From contig OU612065.1 of assembly GCA_914767715.1 (NCBI GenBank), forward strand, positions 36,704,001 to 36,768,000: 64,000 nucleotides of DNA, in the 5' to 3' direction. Under the pieces are notes generated by a model. That model saw only the letters and a list, made by a program, of their open reading frames with translations. It was not told where the DNA came from and ran no database searches. The translations under genes were made by a program, and so were the position numbers. This DNA is from Membranipora membranacea. Taxonomy: Eukaryota; Bryozoa; Gymnolaemata; Cheilostomatida; Membraniporidae. Shown in pieces: positions 1-26,855 of this stretch. Every line of letters starts with the position of its first letter. Positions within the stretch are counted from its first letter, which is position 1.

Positions 1-1
1 G

Positions 2-3000
2 CAGGCGATTTATCAGTTTGCCTACCAATTGTCAGATAGATCCCAGTACGTTCCCATGCTCGTCATAGACATTGCTGAATTTGACCGTCTGGTAACTGAA
101 CAGGGAGAAGAAGTTGCCTGTGAAACAGTTTGTTTTCAATGGCTCTCCCACCTCTACCTTGCAAGCCCCAAGGCAGGCCCGCCATTTGTAGTGTTGACCC
201 ACTGTGATGTTATCGATAGCCAAATCTGCGAAACTAGGCTGAGATTGCTGATAGAAGTATCAGAACGCTTACGATCAATATTATTGAAGGAGGAGAAAGC
301 CATGGTACCAGAGAAAAGCCCAATTTTGATCATGAAAAGTTTCCAGGATACATCCCAGCCCCTTCTCACTCATCACACACCACGCTTCTTTTACAAAGAT
401 TCTGCCACTGAAGTAATTTGTGATCTGAAAACCTTCCTCGTGTCTATTGGATTATCGCTGCTCACAGAAATACCAGGTAGCTGGTATGTTCTGATGGAAC
501 TGTGTGCAAACAACAAGCAGCCATACCTGACGCTGGAAGAGCTGGACAAGCTATTTCCTGGTGACAAAGACCGCGTAATTCTTCAATACCTAAATGAAAT
601 AGGAAGAATCAAGTGGTACAGTAATAGAGAAAACCTATCCAATATAGTGTTCCATCGAATCGAGCTGCTCACACACCTGATCGAGTTGCTCTACGACCAT
701 TCCAGAAACGATACCTGGGATCAGCGGATAAAGAGTTTCCAAGCTTTTGAGGATGTGAGTCAGGATGTGAGAATAAACAAAAGGAAATACAACGACATGA
801 TTAGATCCTTCCTAGACACTGGGGTCATAAGGGATATTCTGCTACATCATCTAATCAGCCAAGAGTCTGAGGTTAGACCTGAGGTGGCAATAGAAGTATT
901 GAAGGTGTTCCATCTGATCTGCGGTCCAGTACAGAAGGGTAGTGAGAGTCACTACGTCATCCCATACTTCAGTCCGAGAGTAATCACAGTAGAGGAATCT
1001 GGGAAATACATCCCTTTGAAAGTTGACATTTGTTTCAATGGATTGGCACTTCCAAGCTATGCATATGATCTGCTTACAGCAATATATGTCAACCTCCATA
1101 TCACACCTTCCAATCACATTGATGTCGGCTGCAATGGTGCTTGTGTTAGTGAAAACAACCGCACAATCAAGTATTTATTTCACGACCGTATTGAGAAAAC
1201 CGTCACACTTATCATACTATCACCAACAGAAGAAGTAGCCACATCCTGGGGCAGCCTGCTGAACACTTTGCAACATCTGACATCACAACTAGAAGAAGTA
1301 TGGAAGGGAGCTCACTGGGAGGAAGTGTTTTACTGCTCACACTGTCTGCTTACCAAACAGGAAGACCCAACAACTCAGATTGATCCTGAATGGCAAAATA
1401 GAGCAGAGCGACAGTATACAGGGAAAGAAGTTTGTGTCTGCCAAACAGCTGGAGGTCGATCATCGGTTCCTCATCCATTCCTCTATCCATGTAAGTTCAT
1501 CACACAACTTATGTAATCTAGATCATCTGTTACTTATGATCAAAACCACTAGAATATACTATTTTTGTGCCGATTTCTACTTTAATAACTTATTCTCTTG
1601 TAACATATTCATTTATTAGGTAGCAGCATCACAGAGAGGGGGATACATACTTTAGATGAATATATATCAGGCCTTGAAGCGGAGAAGAGACAACTAGGTC
1701 AGTCATTTATATTCCTTATTATAACATATCAGTATCATAAACCGGTGATGAACTTTGTTAATGTAAGAGGGATCACTTTGTGCATGGTTGACTATTTATA
1801 CCATTTCCATTTCTTAGTGTGCCTTGATGAATGATTGAAATTCAAGATTCTTCTAAAATTAACAATCTTGATAAAAATGAATATGTTTGGCTGAATCAAG
1901 TTTTTGAATGGTTATTTAAATTTAATGGTTAGTCAACCTGCTACTATCCACAACGCTACAGGTGTTGGAGGCATCTCCAAAGTCTCCGCAAAAGCCTTAC
2001 AATCCATTATAAGCTTTACATCTTCTTTCCAGCTACAGCCTCATCACCATCTACCCCTCCTGATGTACCACCTCCGGCTGATCTACAGACAGCACAGATA
2101 GATGAGATTGTGGGTATGGTGAACTCAGATACAGCATTGATAACCCTGGACCCAACAACAGCCGATCCATCCGGTCCTCACTTTGCTACTCAGGTAAGAG
2201 TTGTACACGAGAATATAACAGTTTGTTGAAACCTATCCCTCACAGAGAAAATAGAAATGAAAATGCATAACACTGGAAGCAGCAAGCCAATCAGATCTTT
2301 GAAATTCTGCAGAAGTCAGCATACTATATCATTATCTGTACAAGTGTTTATGTAATTTGCAGAGGGTTTACGAAATGTCTGAAACTCGTGGAAGAGCTCT
2401 GATTTTATCAAACTCATACAACAACACGAGAGAAGGGTCAGCTCAAGATTATATGAATATTAAACAAATGCTTGACAAGTTCGGATTCATTACTGTAGGA
2501 GGTCACAAAACCTACACTGCACAGGTAATCGATCTGCATTGCTACTCTGTAACATCATATCATGCACAGCTCTTTATCTCCAAACCCATCACCATTCCAA
2601 ATTGATTTTAGAGTCTCAATGTACCATATTTGTCCTCTCTAAATTTAACACACACAACATATATATTTTATATTTAGAACTGTTTTGAATCAGTATTGGC
2701 GTCATTGATAATTTATAGGGACAAGGTTATTCAAGTAATTAGGTATTTGAAAGCTGATTGATCTCAATTTATGCGACACAATCACTGAAAAGTTCTTAAA
2801 AATTTGGCAACAAAACAGGCAGACATCAATATAAATAACCATCCGAAATCATAATTTTTTTCCCAACCTACGCCCCACGATCTATCTCAAAAGCGGCGTT
2901 CAGGAAAGGCAGTTTATGATTGATGGTTGAGGTTTATGATTTATGATTTCCCTATATACCGCTGTCAATATTGAAATTCACTGTTGCAATAAAATCCTAT

Positions 3001-6000
3001 GATCTTGAAGTGTGATGAGTCAACACATGGAATTCCATTCAATTACATAGAAAAGAGAGTTTTCTGAGCTCGAATTGGAGTTGTCCTCTCTCAATTTGGG
3101 TACTGTACCGTCTGCTTTGTATTATATCTCTACAGCTTTAGAATCATTAAAAACCTAGAATGGCATGCTTTTTCAAATCATTAAGGGTTTAAGAGCTGAT
3201 AAATCTCGGGTTCAGTGACAAAAACTGCGAATAATTCCAGAGAATTTGTCAACAAAATGAGCAGAAATTGATATAAACAGACAGTCAATACCAAAAAGAA
3301 TTTCCCAAGCCATGTCCCCATGAAATTTCAATGGGGAAGATGCTGATTCGGAAAGATTTTTTTCTCTTTGATTAGGTTTTTTAAAGATATTCCCATTTCT
3401 GCTCCCATTTATGCTGCATGGGGAGAACACGACTCGGAAAATAGGCTCAGATTCGAGCTGGTAAACTGTCTACTGCATTACATCATTTCAACCACTCTCT
3501 CACTCCCACCCCCCCCCCCACACTCACTCACTCTTTCTATTACCGTTTGTTTAGAGGATCGTCGCGGATATCAATTCAGAAACACAGCTCACAGATGGAG
3601 ACACAGGAGAATCATTACATAAACATCTCAACTCATTTGTGCTAGTCATTACAAGTCACGGTCTTGAAGGGTCTGTATCTGGTTATGATGGTAAACATCT
3701 CAAAATCACAGAAATATTGGGACTTCTCTCACCCAAGAACTTTCCTGCTATGAAAGGGAAGCCCAAGCTTGTGATTATACAGGCTTGCGCTGGTAGTAAG
3801 TATATTTATTTAATATTAGTTTTACCATTTTGATATATTTCTGATAAAATCAACAAAGAGACTAACTTGTTTTTAGATGTGTGAGGGGCGAAAACACACG
3901 ACCCTCGTATTGAACGTCAATTACAAGAGCAATAGGTTCCGTCCTGCACACTTCTTGTGTTTACTATATGAACGTATGATTTAAGTACTAATATTATTAT
4001 AGTTGTTTTATAGTTGTTCTCTATGGTGTAATAGTATAACTGTGCAATGGTATAATAATGTAATGGTTAGCACTTCTAAACAAAGGACTTGAATGCAACT
4101 TTGCAAATGTTACTCCTTGCTAATAGTACGGGACACCCCTTGCTCATAGCTCAAACAAATTAAATATCAATTAGATCTATAAACCAGACAAGATTAGCCA
4201 AGTTACAATTAAACAAGGAGTAACAGGAGTAACAGTCCCCTGTTACTCCTTGCTATTAGAGATTATGAATGCTACTATTTATGAATAACAGTAGAGAGTG
4301 AAAATCCAGTATTAATATGGCTGGACTAAAGCGCGAAATATAACAAGCGCAAAGATTAACAGTATAGCTAGCCACGACACTTACCACGAAAATGCCAATA
4401 GAATTGCTTCTCTCAGAAATCAGATTCAAGATATATTTGATCCGCCGCGGGAAGGTTGCAAGTGGCTGTTTTGCAATATCAAATGGACCCTCAACAACGT
4501 TTTCGACGATCAGTCGAAAGAACCAAGGACTTTTTTTTGCCTTGAACTGGAGCTTTATCAATAATTAATTGGAAGGGTTTCAACCTCGAATATTGCCTTG
4601 AAATAAAAATTAAGATTTTTCAACAATGTGATAAACTTACCTCGCCATCAAATGACGGTCTGCTCCTTGCTCCCTTCGGCCGGAATTCGATATACGTGAT
4701 TTGAACTAGTTCAATAATTTCACCAAGTTGTTGGTTTATGTTCTTTCTTTATTTTGTGATTCAAATTAATTCGATAATTTCAACAAGTAGTTTGTTTGTG
4801 CTCTATCTTCATTGAAGGTCTCAGTTTGAAAATTAGTATTCTATCAGAGAGAATCAAAAGTGTACTACTCCTTAGCTATCCCTAAGATGAGCTGCCGCTT
4901 GCGTTTTCTGCAGTTCTTTAGAAAGTCATATTATTTGTTGAGTTATTCTTTCTTCAGTAAGCATCACTTGACAATCAAATACTTGGATAACTAAAAATCT
5001 AAAAATTCTGAAAATCTAAAATAATCTCATCTAGTAAATTATAAAATTATTGTCGGTTGAAAGTAGAAATAAAAATCTAAATTTATGAAAATCTAAAATA
5101 ATCTCATCTAATAAATTATAAAAGTATTGTCAGTTGAAAGTAGTAACAAAAATCTAAAATTATGAAAGTAGTAAACATGGATTATATATAATGATTTCAT
5201 AAAAATGTACGCGTTAACAATTATTTCCATTTAATAAAATGTAGGCTTCTATTCCGAATGATTGTACTAGATGTGATAATTATAATAATTTATGTGTCTA
5301 TAGTGAGGTGTAGTGTGGTGTATTGTAGCGTAGCGTAGCGCAGCGGACACTATTTAATTCATCCTGATTTGTCACTTGGTAGGTAGAAGAGAAATGTTTC
5401 TCACAGATACGCCCTCGCCTCAAGTAACGCTCAATCAAAGTCCACCTACAGTAGAGACCCTCAATCAGCCTTCTGTCTCATGTGATGAGAACAATGATGA
5501 GGAAAGTGCTGACCACATCGATGAATCACCTACTGCTGTCGCTCATGATATCTCTACAGCTGACTTTATTATCATGCAGTCAAGCTTTGATTGTAAGTTT
5601 CCAGAGAGTTGTATATGTTAGGTAAATTCGCGCCCTTGGTATCTATATTAAATAATCAATAGAAATCCCATTTTCATGGGGAAATCCAACTTGAATTCAA
5701 GTTGTCTCCCTATTACCAATCAGGAGATAATTCTAAGTTTCATAGATACCAAGGGCGCGAATTTACCTATTATTACCATGTTCAATAAGAGATTGATTTA
5801 GTAAGCAATTCCTGGCCAGTCACCAAGTTTAATCCAAGGTTTCATTCTGTAGGGTATTCCACTACATAGCATAAGTAGAATAATATACACAAATGAAAAA
5901 GAGTCAGATCAAAGATCTTACTATGTGATAGATCAGCAAAGATAACACAATCATGATATGTCATGCAGTAAGAAATCAATACGTTGTGTATGTGTTAAAC

Positions 6001-8439
6001 TGACAATCTGACATAATTGACAAAACTGACAATCTGAAACTTCATTTAAATTTTTCAGCGTTTATGTCATTTCGGAGATTTGCAGTCGGTTCAGTATTTA
6101 TTCGTAGCCTGGTATCAACATTCTATAGATACGCTGCTACACATCACCTTGAGGAACTGGCAGCAATTGTAAGTTTTAGAGAATAGACACTACTGCTATG
6201 TTTATTATACCCAATGCATTGGAGAAGTTTTGCACAAGACAAATAGTGTTTAATACACTCTTTGTCTGATTACGTTAACTCTTTGGTTTCGTCAAGAATG
6301 TTAAATTGCCATGCCCAAGTTTCTGAACATGCCCCACAAGTGAAATATCTCCCTTTAGGTGAACTCTGCTTGAGCTATGATATACGGTGTGTTCGCATAA
6401 CACATAAATATACCGTAACTCAATGACATTTAGAAATCCATTTTTATCCTCAATAGTATTTCAGTTCAGTATTTCACATTGAGATACCGTTCTTGCTAGT
6501 ATCAAACTCTTCAATTTATCCAAGAAGAGTCATGTACTGGCTGGCTGACATCCCAGGCATTTGGTCCCATAAACTAAGCATGAAGTTTGTTCCTAAACAA
6601 CTAAATCAACGCTTAATAACGCCAAAAAATTTTCAAGCATATAACAAGTTGGTTGATTTCAGGTCTCAAAACCTTTTTTTAGGAAAAGACCAGTACTAGT
6701 TCGTACCTCACACTTATATATAAGTGGTTATTTACCCACTCCTACAACTATGATTGAATTAACAGGTCAGAGAGGTAGTGGCTAAGGCTGGGACTAAAAG
6801 AACAGAATATCTACTGAGGACCCGGACGAATCCAAGGAGCATTGTGAAGGCTCATCGTGCCTCAATGCCGCAGACTAGGTGTACTTTCCTGGGTAATAAG
6901 TTCTATCTGCAGCCTGGTATCAATATGAGAACAGAGGACCACCCAGAATCCCTGAGACATCCTGTGCTACCCAATCCTACTGCTACGAGGATTAAAGAAC
7001 TACCAGGTAAATACAAACAGCTGCATCATAGAGGAGAATCTGATGATGTTCAGGCATGAAATCCTCACCCCTGGTTTCCTGGCCTACTGGCGATTCAGAA
7101 AACTCTTCTCATGTCCTCATGCCCCCCAAATCAATTATTCTCCTTGCGTTGTAACTATTGTCCCTTCATTCCACTAAATTTGGTCAACTTCTGGGGAAAT
7201 ACGTCCAAAATTAGAGCATATTTTATCAGTATAGTATGGCATAGTTGAATTATTAAATATAAGATTCTTGTAAATCATCACAAATTGATGTAGTTTGTAA
7301 GGAGATGGCTTCTTTTTCTTGGCAAGGGTCTAGCCGTTGTTAATTGCACTGACCTGATTTAGGGTATTGGACGTCTACAGCTTCTCTGTACGCCAAAATT
7401 GTAAACTAATGTTAACTGAACTAAAACATGATTCGAAACTGTAAGTTGAACAACAACAAAATCACCTCGGCTCCAATAAACAACAACATATTGCTTGGCA
7501 CTGTGTTTTGGTGCTTAAAACTGGAGATGTACATACACTAATTATATAGGTAAAAAAAGCTTCAGAGAACTCTTTTCAGAGTCCTAAGTACTCCAAAACA
7601 GAGCTATATAGGGCATTTCCCATACATCAAAATAAGCTATTAATTCCATATCCTAAACACACAGAATTAAATTCTTTTCTTAGAATGGAAATAGTATCAT
7701 AACATCATGCAGTTAGAACACTTAACACAGGGGCTCATCTGAAATTGATCTGATTGGCTGTCCCTACTAGCATGAATTATATAGCCTGGGAAATCAACTT
7801 CTTTACAAAACTGCAGACAGTATTAAAATGCCTTCAACGCATTCTGCGCATGCTCAGCTCTGGGCATGAGCTGATCTCTGCAAAATTGAGTCTCGGAATT
7901 CTGAAGCCATCTGATTGGCTACCTGCTCTAGTGACATACTCCCCAAAGCGTGCGGATTTGTTATTAATAGTTATCCTCTCTTGTCATTATTAGCTGATTT
8001 TGATTGACAGTTTATGCAGGGGATATCACATTTCCCCTTTCCAAAGTTGCAATCAGAACCCAAACTAAACTCATTGTTCTTGCACATGCGCAAATTCAAG
8101 TCACGCCTGATGCATACTTAGCCTTACGACAACTGCTTTGTGGTAATGATAGCCTAGTTTATCAGTGATCTACATGCTCAGTCAGATCACGAGAGTCAGT
8201 ATGCCTTCAACGTCGATGATTTGGGCTTTTCCAGAATGCTACTAGGGACTGGCTATTTTTGCAAGCCCATTGTTTGGCAAAAGAAAGCTAATGATGCTAT
8301 TCCAGATATGGAATTCAATGCCTAAACAATATATACCATCTGATTTCTTTCTTTAGACAAGATACAATCAGTCACAACGGGAGGGAAGGTGGAGACAACG
8401 ACTTATTACCAGTGGTTAGTTGAGAAGAACACACAATGA
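2..8439 (+). CDS. ROCO (Roc-COR) GTPase fused to a caspase domain; 5' end outside window
   Basis: Exons: 2-1490 (open to the window edge; an AG at 3-4 could be an acceptor), 1620-1697, 2033-2193, 2363-2524, 3555-3795, 5383-5592, 6059-6168, 6766-7006, 8357-8439. All junctions are GT-AG, phases agree and the visible part is 924 codons plus TGA. Residues 1 to about 150 are the second half of a Roc GTPase domain, with a THCD G4 motif at 66-69 (LRRK2-type THxD). About 155-450 is COR. A Pro/Thr-rich linker (about 520-580) leads to a caspase: RGRALILSN at the start of p20, His665 in SHG, Cys708 in QACAG, a linker with acidic Asp sites, then p10 with SFRR and a KFYLQPG end. From family knowledge, Roco proteins are dimeric GTPases and caspases cleave after Asp. 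I infer GTPase-regulated proteolysis. The LRR or other N-terminal region is not visible. Confidence 0.9.
2525..3554 (+). other. Intron 4 of the ROCO-caspase gene, with a diverged internal duplication
   Basis: No coding exon was found here. Two segments, about 2611-2960 and 3072-3420, share a run of similar blocks in the same order: a GTCCTCTCT block, an AGCTGATxxATCTC block, then AAATTTGGCAACAAAA or its variant, and TTTCCCAA. I read this as an old, diverged tandem duplication of roughly 460 bp. Confidence 0.45.
3555..3795 (+). CDS. Caspase p20 catalytic exon of the ROCO-caspase gene
   Basis: This exon carries both catalytic residues. The His codon is at 3657-3659 (context ITSHG) and the Cys codon at 3786-3788 (context IIQACAG). 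The usual pentapeptide is QACxG with Arg most common at x; here it is Ala. The S1-pocket Gln before Ala-Cys is kept. The acceptor follows a pyrimidine run ending at 3554 and the donor is GTAAGT at 3796. The frame is phase 0 in and phase 1 out, matching its neighbours. Confidence 0.92.
3796..5382 (+). other. Intron 5 of the ROCO-caspase gene, repeat-rich
   Basis: This intron separates the catalytic Cys exon from the p20-p10 linker exon. It contains inverted GTTACTCCTTG motifs (4105-4255), a roughly 78-bp direct duplication at 4690-4812, an 84-bp tandem duplication at about 5002-5165, and a short GTAGTGTGG/GCGTAGCGTAGCGC-like run just upstream of the acceptor. The open frame on the minus strand at 4256-4561 has no recognisable product. 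Confidence 0.5.
5002..5165. repeat. 84-bp tandem duplication in an intron
   Basis: Two adjacent copies of an AT-rich unit run through AATCTAAAATAATCTCATCT and then TTGTCxGTTGAAAGTAG. They differ at a few positions. No coding content is evident. Confidence 0.7.
5619..5769. mobile_element. MITE-like foldback element with perfect 28-bp terminal inverted repeats
   Basis: The first 28 bases, starting TAGGTAAATTCGCGCCC, are repeated exactly in reverse complement at 5742-5769. The 95-bp interior is AT-rich with its own small palindrome (CAACTTGAATTCAAGTTG). There is no coding capacity. It lies 26 bp after the splice donor of exon 6 of the ROCO-caspase gene. Perfect arms suggest recent insertion or conversion. 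Confidence 0.85.
7007..8356 (+). other. Last intron of the ROCO-caspase gene
   Basis: No exon or named element was seen. Reading through the donor at 7007 would give a short alternative end with a stop at 7057-7059. Splicing to 8357 restores an open frame with a matched phase (G plus AC gives Asp) and adds 27 residues before TGA, so I prefer the spliced form. Confidence 0.6.
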
Positions 8440-9436
8440 GATCCTCCTTCCTCTCGTCACCTGACGGCTCTGCACCTACTTATAAACACCTTTCATATCA
8501 TGATGCTGATGATAATCTGAGTGTATTTGATCAGATACAAACTAATATGGAGGTGAAGTGATCAATTAACAGCCATTTGCGTTAAATATTCGATCTGTGC
8601 TTCTTAATTGATTTTCTCAGCCATTTTAAATGTATGAACAACACAGATTTGACTCACCATTGCACACAGAAGAATGGACTGGCCAATGAGACTTCAGTTT
8701 TATTTTAGGATTCTGGGGCAAGTTTGCACCATAATTCATCCGTTGTAATTATGTAGAATATGTGAGGTTGTGTGTTATTTTCTTTTAATTTTGAAGAAGA
8801 GTTCCTTTTCACAGCGCATTTTTCATCGTGTATATACTGAATTTTATTATTATAATTTTCCTACAGAACAGTTCATAACTGGGAAATGATGTAACAATTA
8901 AATATCAGGAAATTTTTAGCAGGCTTGAGATTGCGGATAACAATATTCTTAGTCAAATGTTACCATAAGGAATTCTCCATCCTAAAATCTGGAAACTGAA
9001 TTGAGTTGAATTGGGTTAGCTTTATTAACTGTTGACTGATCTGCATTGTGATCATTTATACTAAATGACTTGTTGTAGTAAGTGGTTTGCAATATATGTC
9101 CATTTTATTGATATAATATGACATGATAATATTAATTTATCTACCCTTATGTTTAGTAAATATTAAGTTACAACAAAAAATCACTGTACAGTAGCTAAAT
9201 GCGCAAAGAAAGTCCAAGTGTTTATTAAATATTGGAGCAATGAGACAACAAACATTACTAATATGCCTTCCTAGACAGTAAACATAAATACCAGAATTAC
9301 GATAAAGAGTTACAGGGATTAGACTGTATCAGTCTGATCAGACTGATACAGTCTGATACAAAATTTGGTGACATATTCATCCGAGACACTAAGAATTGAG
9401 TATATATTGCTTTTATCCTGCACGGTCAGCCCTATC
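8440..9436. other. Tail-to-tail region between ROCO-caspase and SMARCA4
   Basis: This AT-rich interval must contain both 3' UTRs. The only structure I can support is the 32-bp perfect palindrome at 9322-9353. No other gene was found. Confidence 0.6.
9322..9353. repeat. Perfect 32-bp palindrome beside the SMARCA4 stop codon
   Basis: The sequence GACTGTATCAGTCTGA is followed directly by its exact reverse complement, with no loop. It lies 84 bases past the predicted SMARCA4 stop on the transcribed strand, so it would probably fall in the 3' UTR, where it could fold as a hairpin. Part of the unit is repeated once more just after it. Confidence 0.9.
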
Positions 9437-25418
<15,982 letters not shown>

Positions 25419-26304
25419 TGTGAGCTCAATATGTCAGCATTACACACAGCTGCCCTCTACATATAATAAACAAGAGTGTTAATGACTGACCAGATCCAAA
25501 CCAGTTCCCTCATATCTCTTTTAAGGTAAATACTGTAAGCAGCTGTGGTTGAAAATCTGGGTTGGAAAATAGTTGTATTATTTTCTGCAATGCAGGGCCC
25601 AGTTTTGAAATTTTCATTCGAACAGAAAACAACAGCGAATTTTCTTTTCCAGACGAAAAGCACGATTCTGGGACCTGTTAAAATCTCCCTAAATTCCGTA
25701 AGACATGGGAGACCGCACTAAGTGTCATGGGCTTAATGAATCTACGATGCCCGCTGTATGGTTAGGGTTCGGGTTCAAGATTCTGATTTATTTATTGAAT
25801 GACCCAGATAATTGAATGATTCTTTCTGCTGCGTGAGGCAATTGGCAGACCAATCACTATTTGTATTTTTGTTGACCCATTCAACAGCCCAAACAGAATT
25901 GCTATATTTAACCAAATCTTAAATTCAGCTTTTGTTTCTGGATGTGGACCCGTTCATCAGTAAAATAATACTGGGACAAAAATACTTACATCTTGATTAA
26001 ACCCAGTGTTAGAGGTGAGTGGGAACTGGATGGAAATGTAGAAGGGGACCGTTTAGAAAAACAGTTCCCATTATATTCTGTGTAAAAAAATGTGTGGAAA
26101 TGTCCCTTTTTGCCCAGATATCAATCATTTAAACCACTGCTGACATAGCTGGGCTTTGCCCAGCAGAGCCACCAAACGAAAATTTAAATATAGAGTTGTG
26201 GCATCATAACATCTAGCCAGTAGTAGCTTTGCATGGAGTTATATGACCTCTCAAAATGTAGGGAGTTTCTTCTTCCCCAGCCATCCACCATTAGTGATGA
26301 CTTA
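25419..26304. other. 5' flank of SMARCA4
   Basis: This is the upstream side of the SMARCA4 start codon (25416-25418 on the minus strand) and should include its 5' UTR and promoter. I see no TATA element that I can place with confidence and no coding exon. Confidence 0.5.
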
Positions 26305-26414
26305 AGTTGACCCTGAACAATCAAGTGTCTTTAAAACCTAGCTGAGATCCAGCACTTTTATTAATGTTGGATCTCAGCTAGATTTTGAAGGCACCTGATT
26401 GGTCAGGGTCAATT
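26305..26414. mobile_element. Short foldback (MITE-like) element
   Basis: The arms are about 48 bp. The left starts TTGACCCTGAACAATCAAGTG and contains CTAGCTGAGATCCA; the right arm is the reverse complement with several mismatches (TGGATCTCAGCTAG, CCTGATTGGTCAGGGTCAA). Only a few bases separate them. It lies in the SMARCA4-ARMC8 intergenic repeat island. Confidence 0.85.
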
Positions 26415-26855
26415 TCTGACTCGGTGAGTAGAGTACCCACATTGAAAGATGACCACATAGACCACTGCTTCCATGTCTGGGGATTTCCACAGTCAAAAAC
26501 CTTGGGAACATGTGGGATCAATAAAAATTCAAGGGCCGGTATGCTTTCTGTTCGTGTGAGAATAATACCTTCAACCAGAAAACTTGAACGATTATGGAGC
26601 TATTACTTAGGCATACACATATCTCTAAAGTACAGTACAAACAACAGACAGCTAACAGACAGCTCTCATACATCTCATGTATAGCTTCATCAGATAGCAG
26701 GGCCTGACGACTCGGTAAATATTTTTGAGACATCTAAAATTTTCTTCAAGCAACTCACTAGAATATCGCTCACTAGCAGGTATCGCTCACTCAGTGAGTG
26801 AGACATACCTGCTAGGCTCTTGCCTTGATGCCTTCCGACTATCTCCCGCACACTG

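Noticed and set aside
851-1238. Short frames on both strands inside the first exon
   Set aside because: They overlap the long Roc-COR frame, which has clear family similarity.
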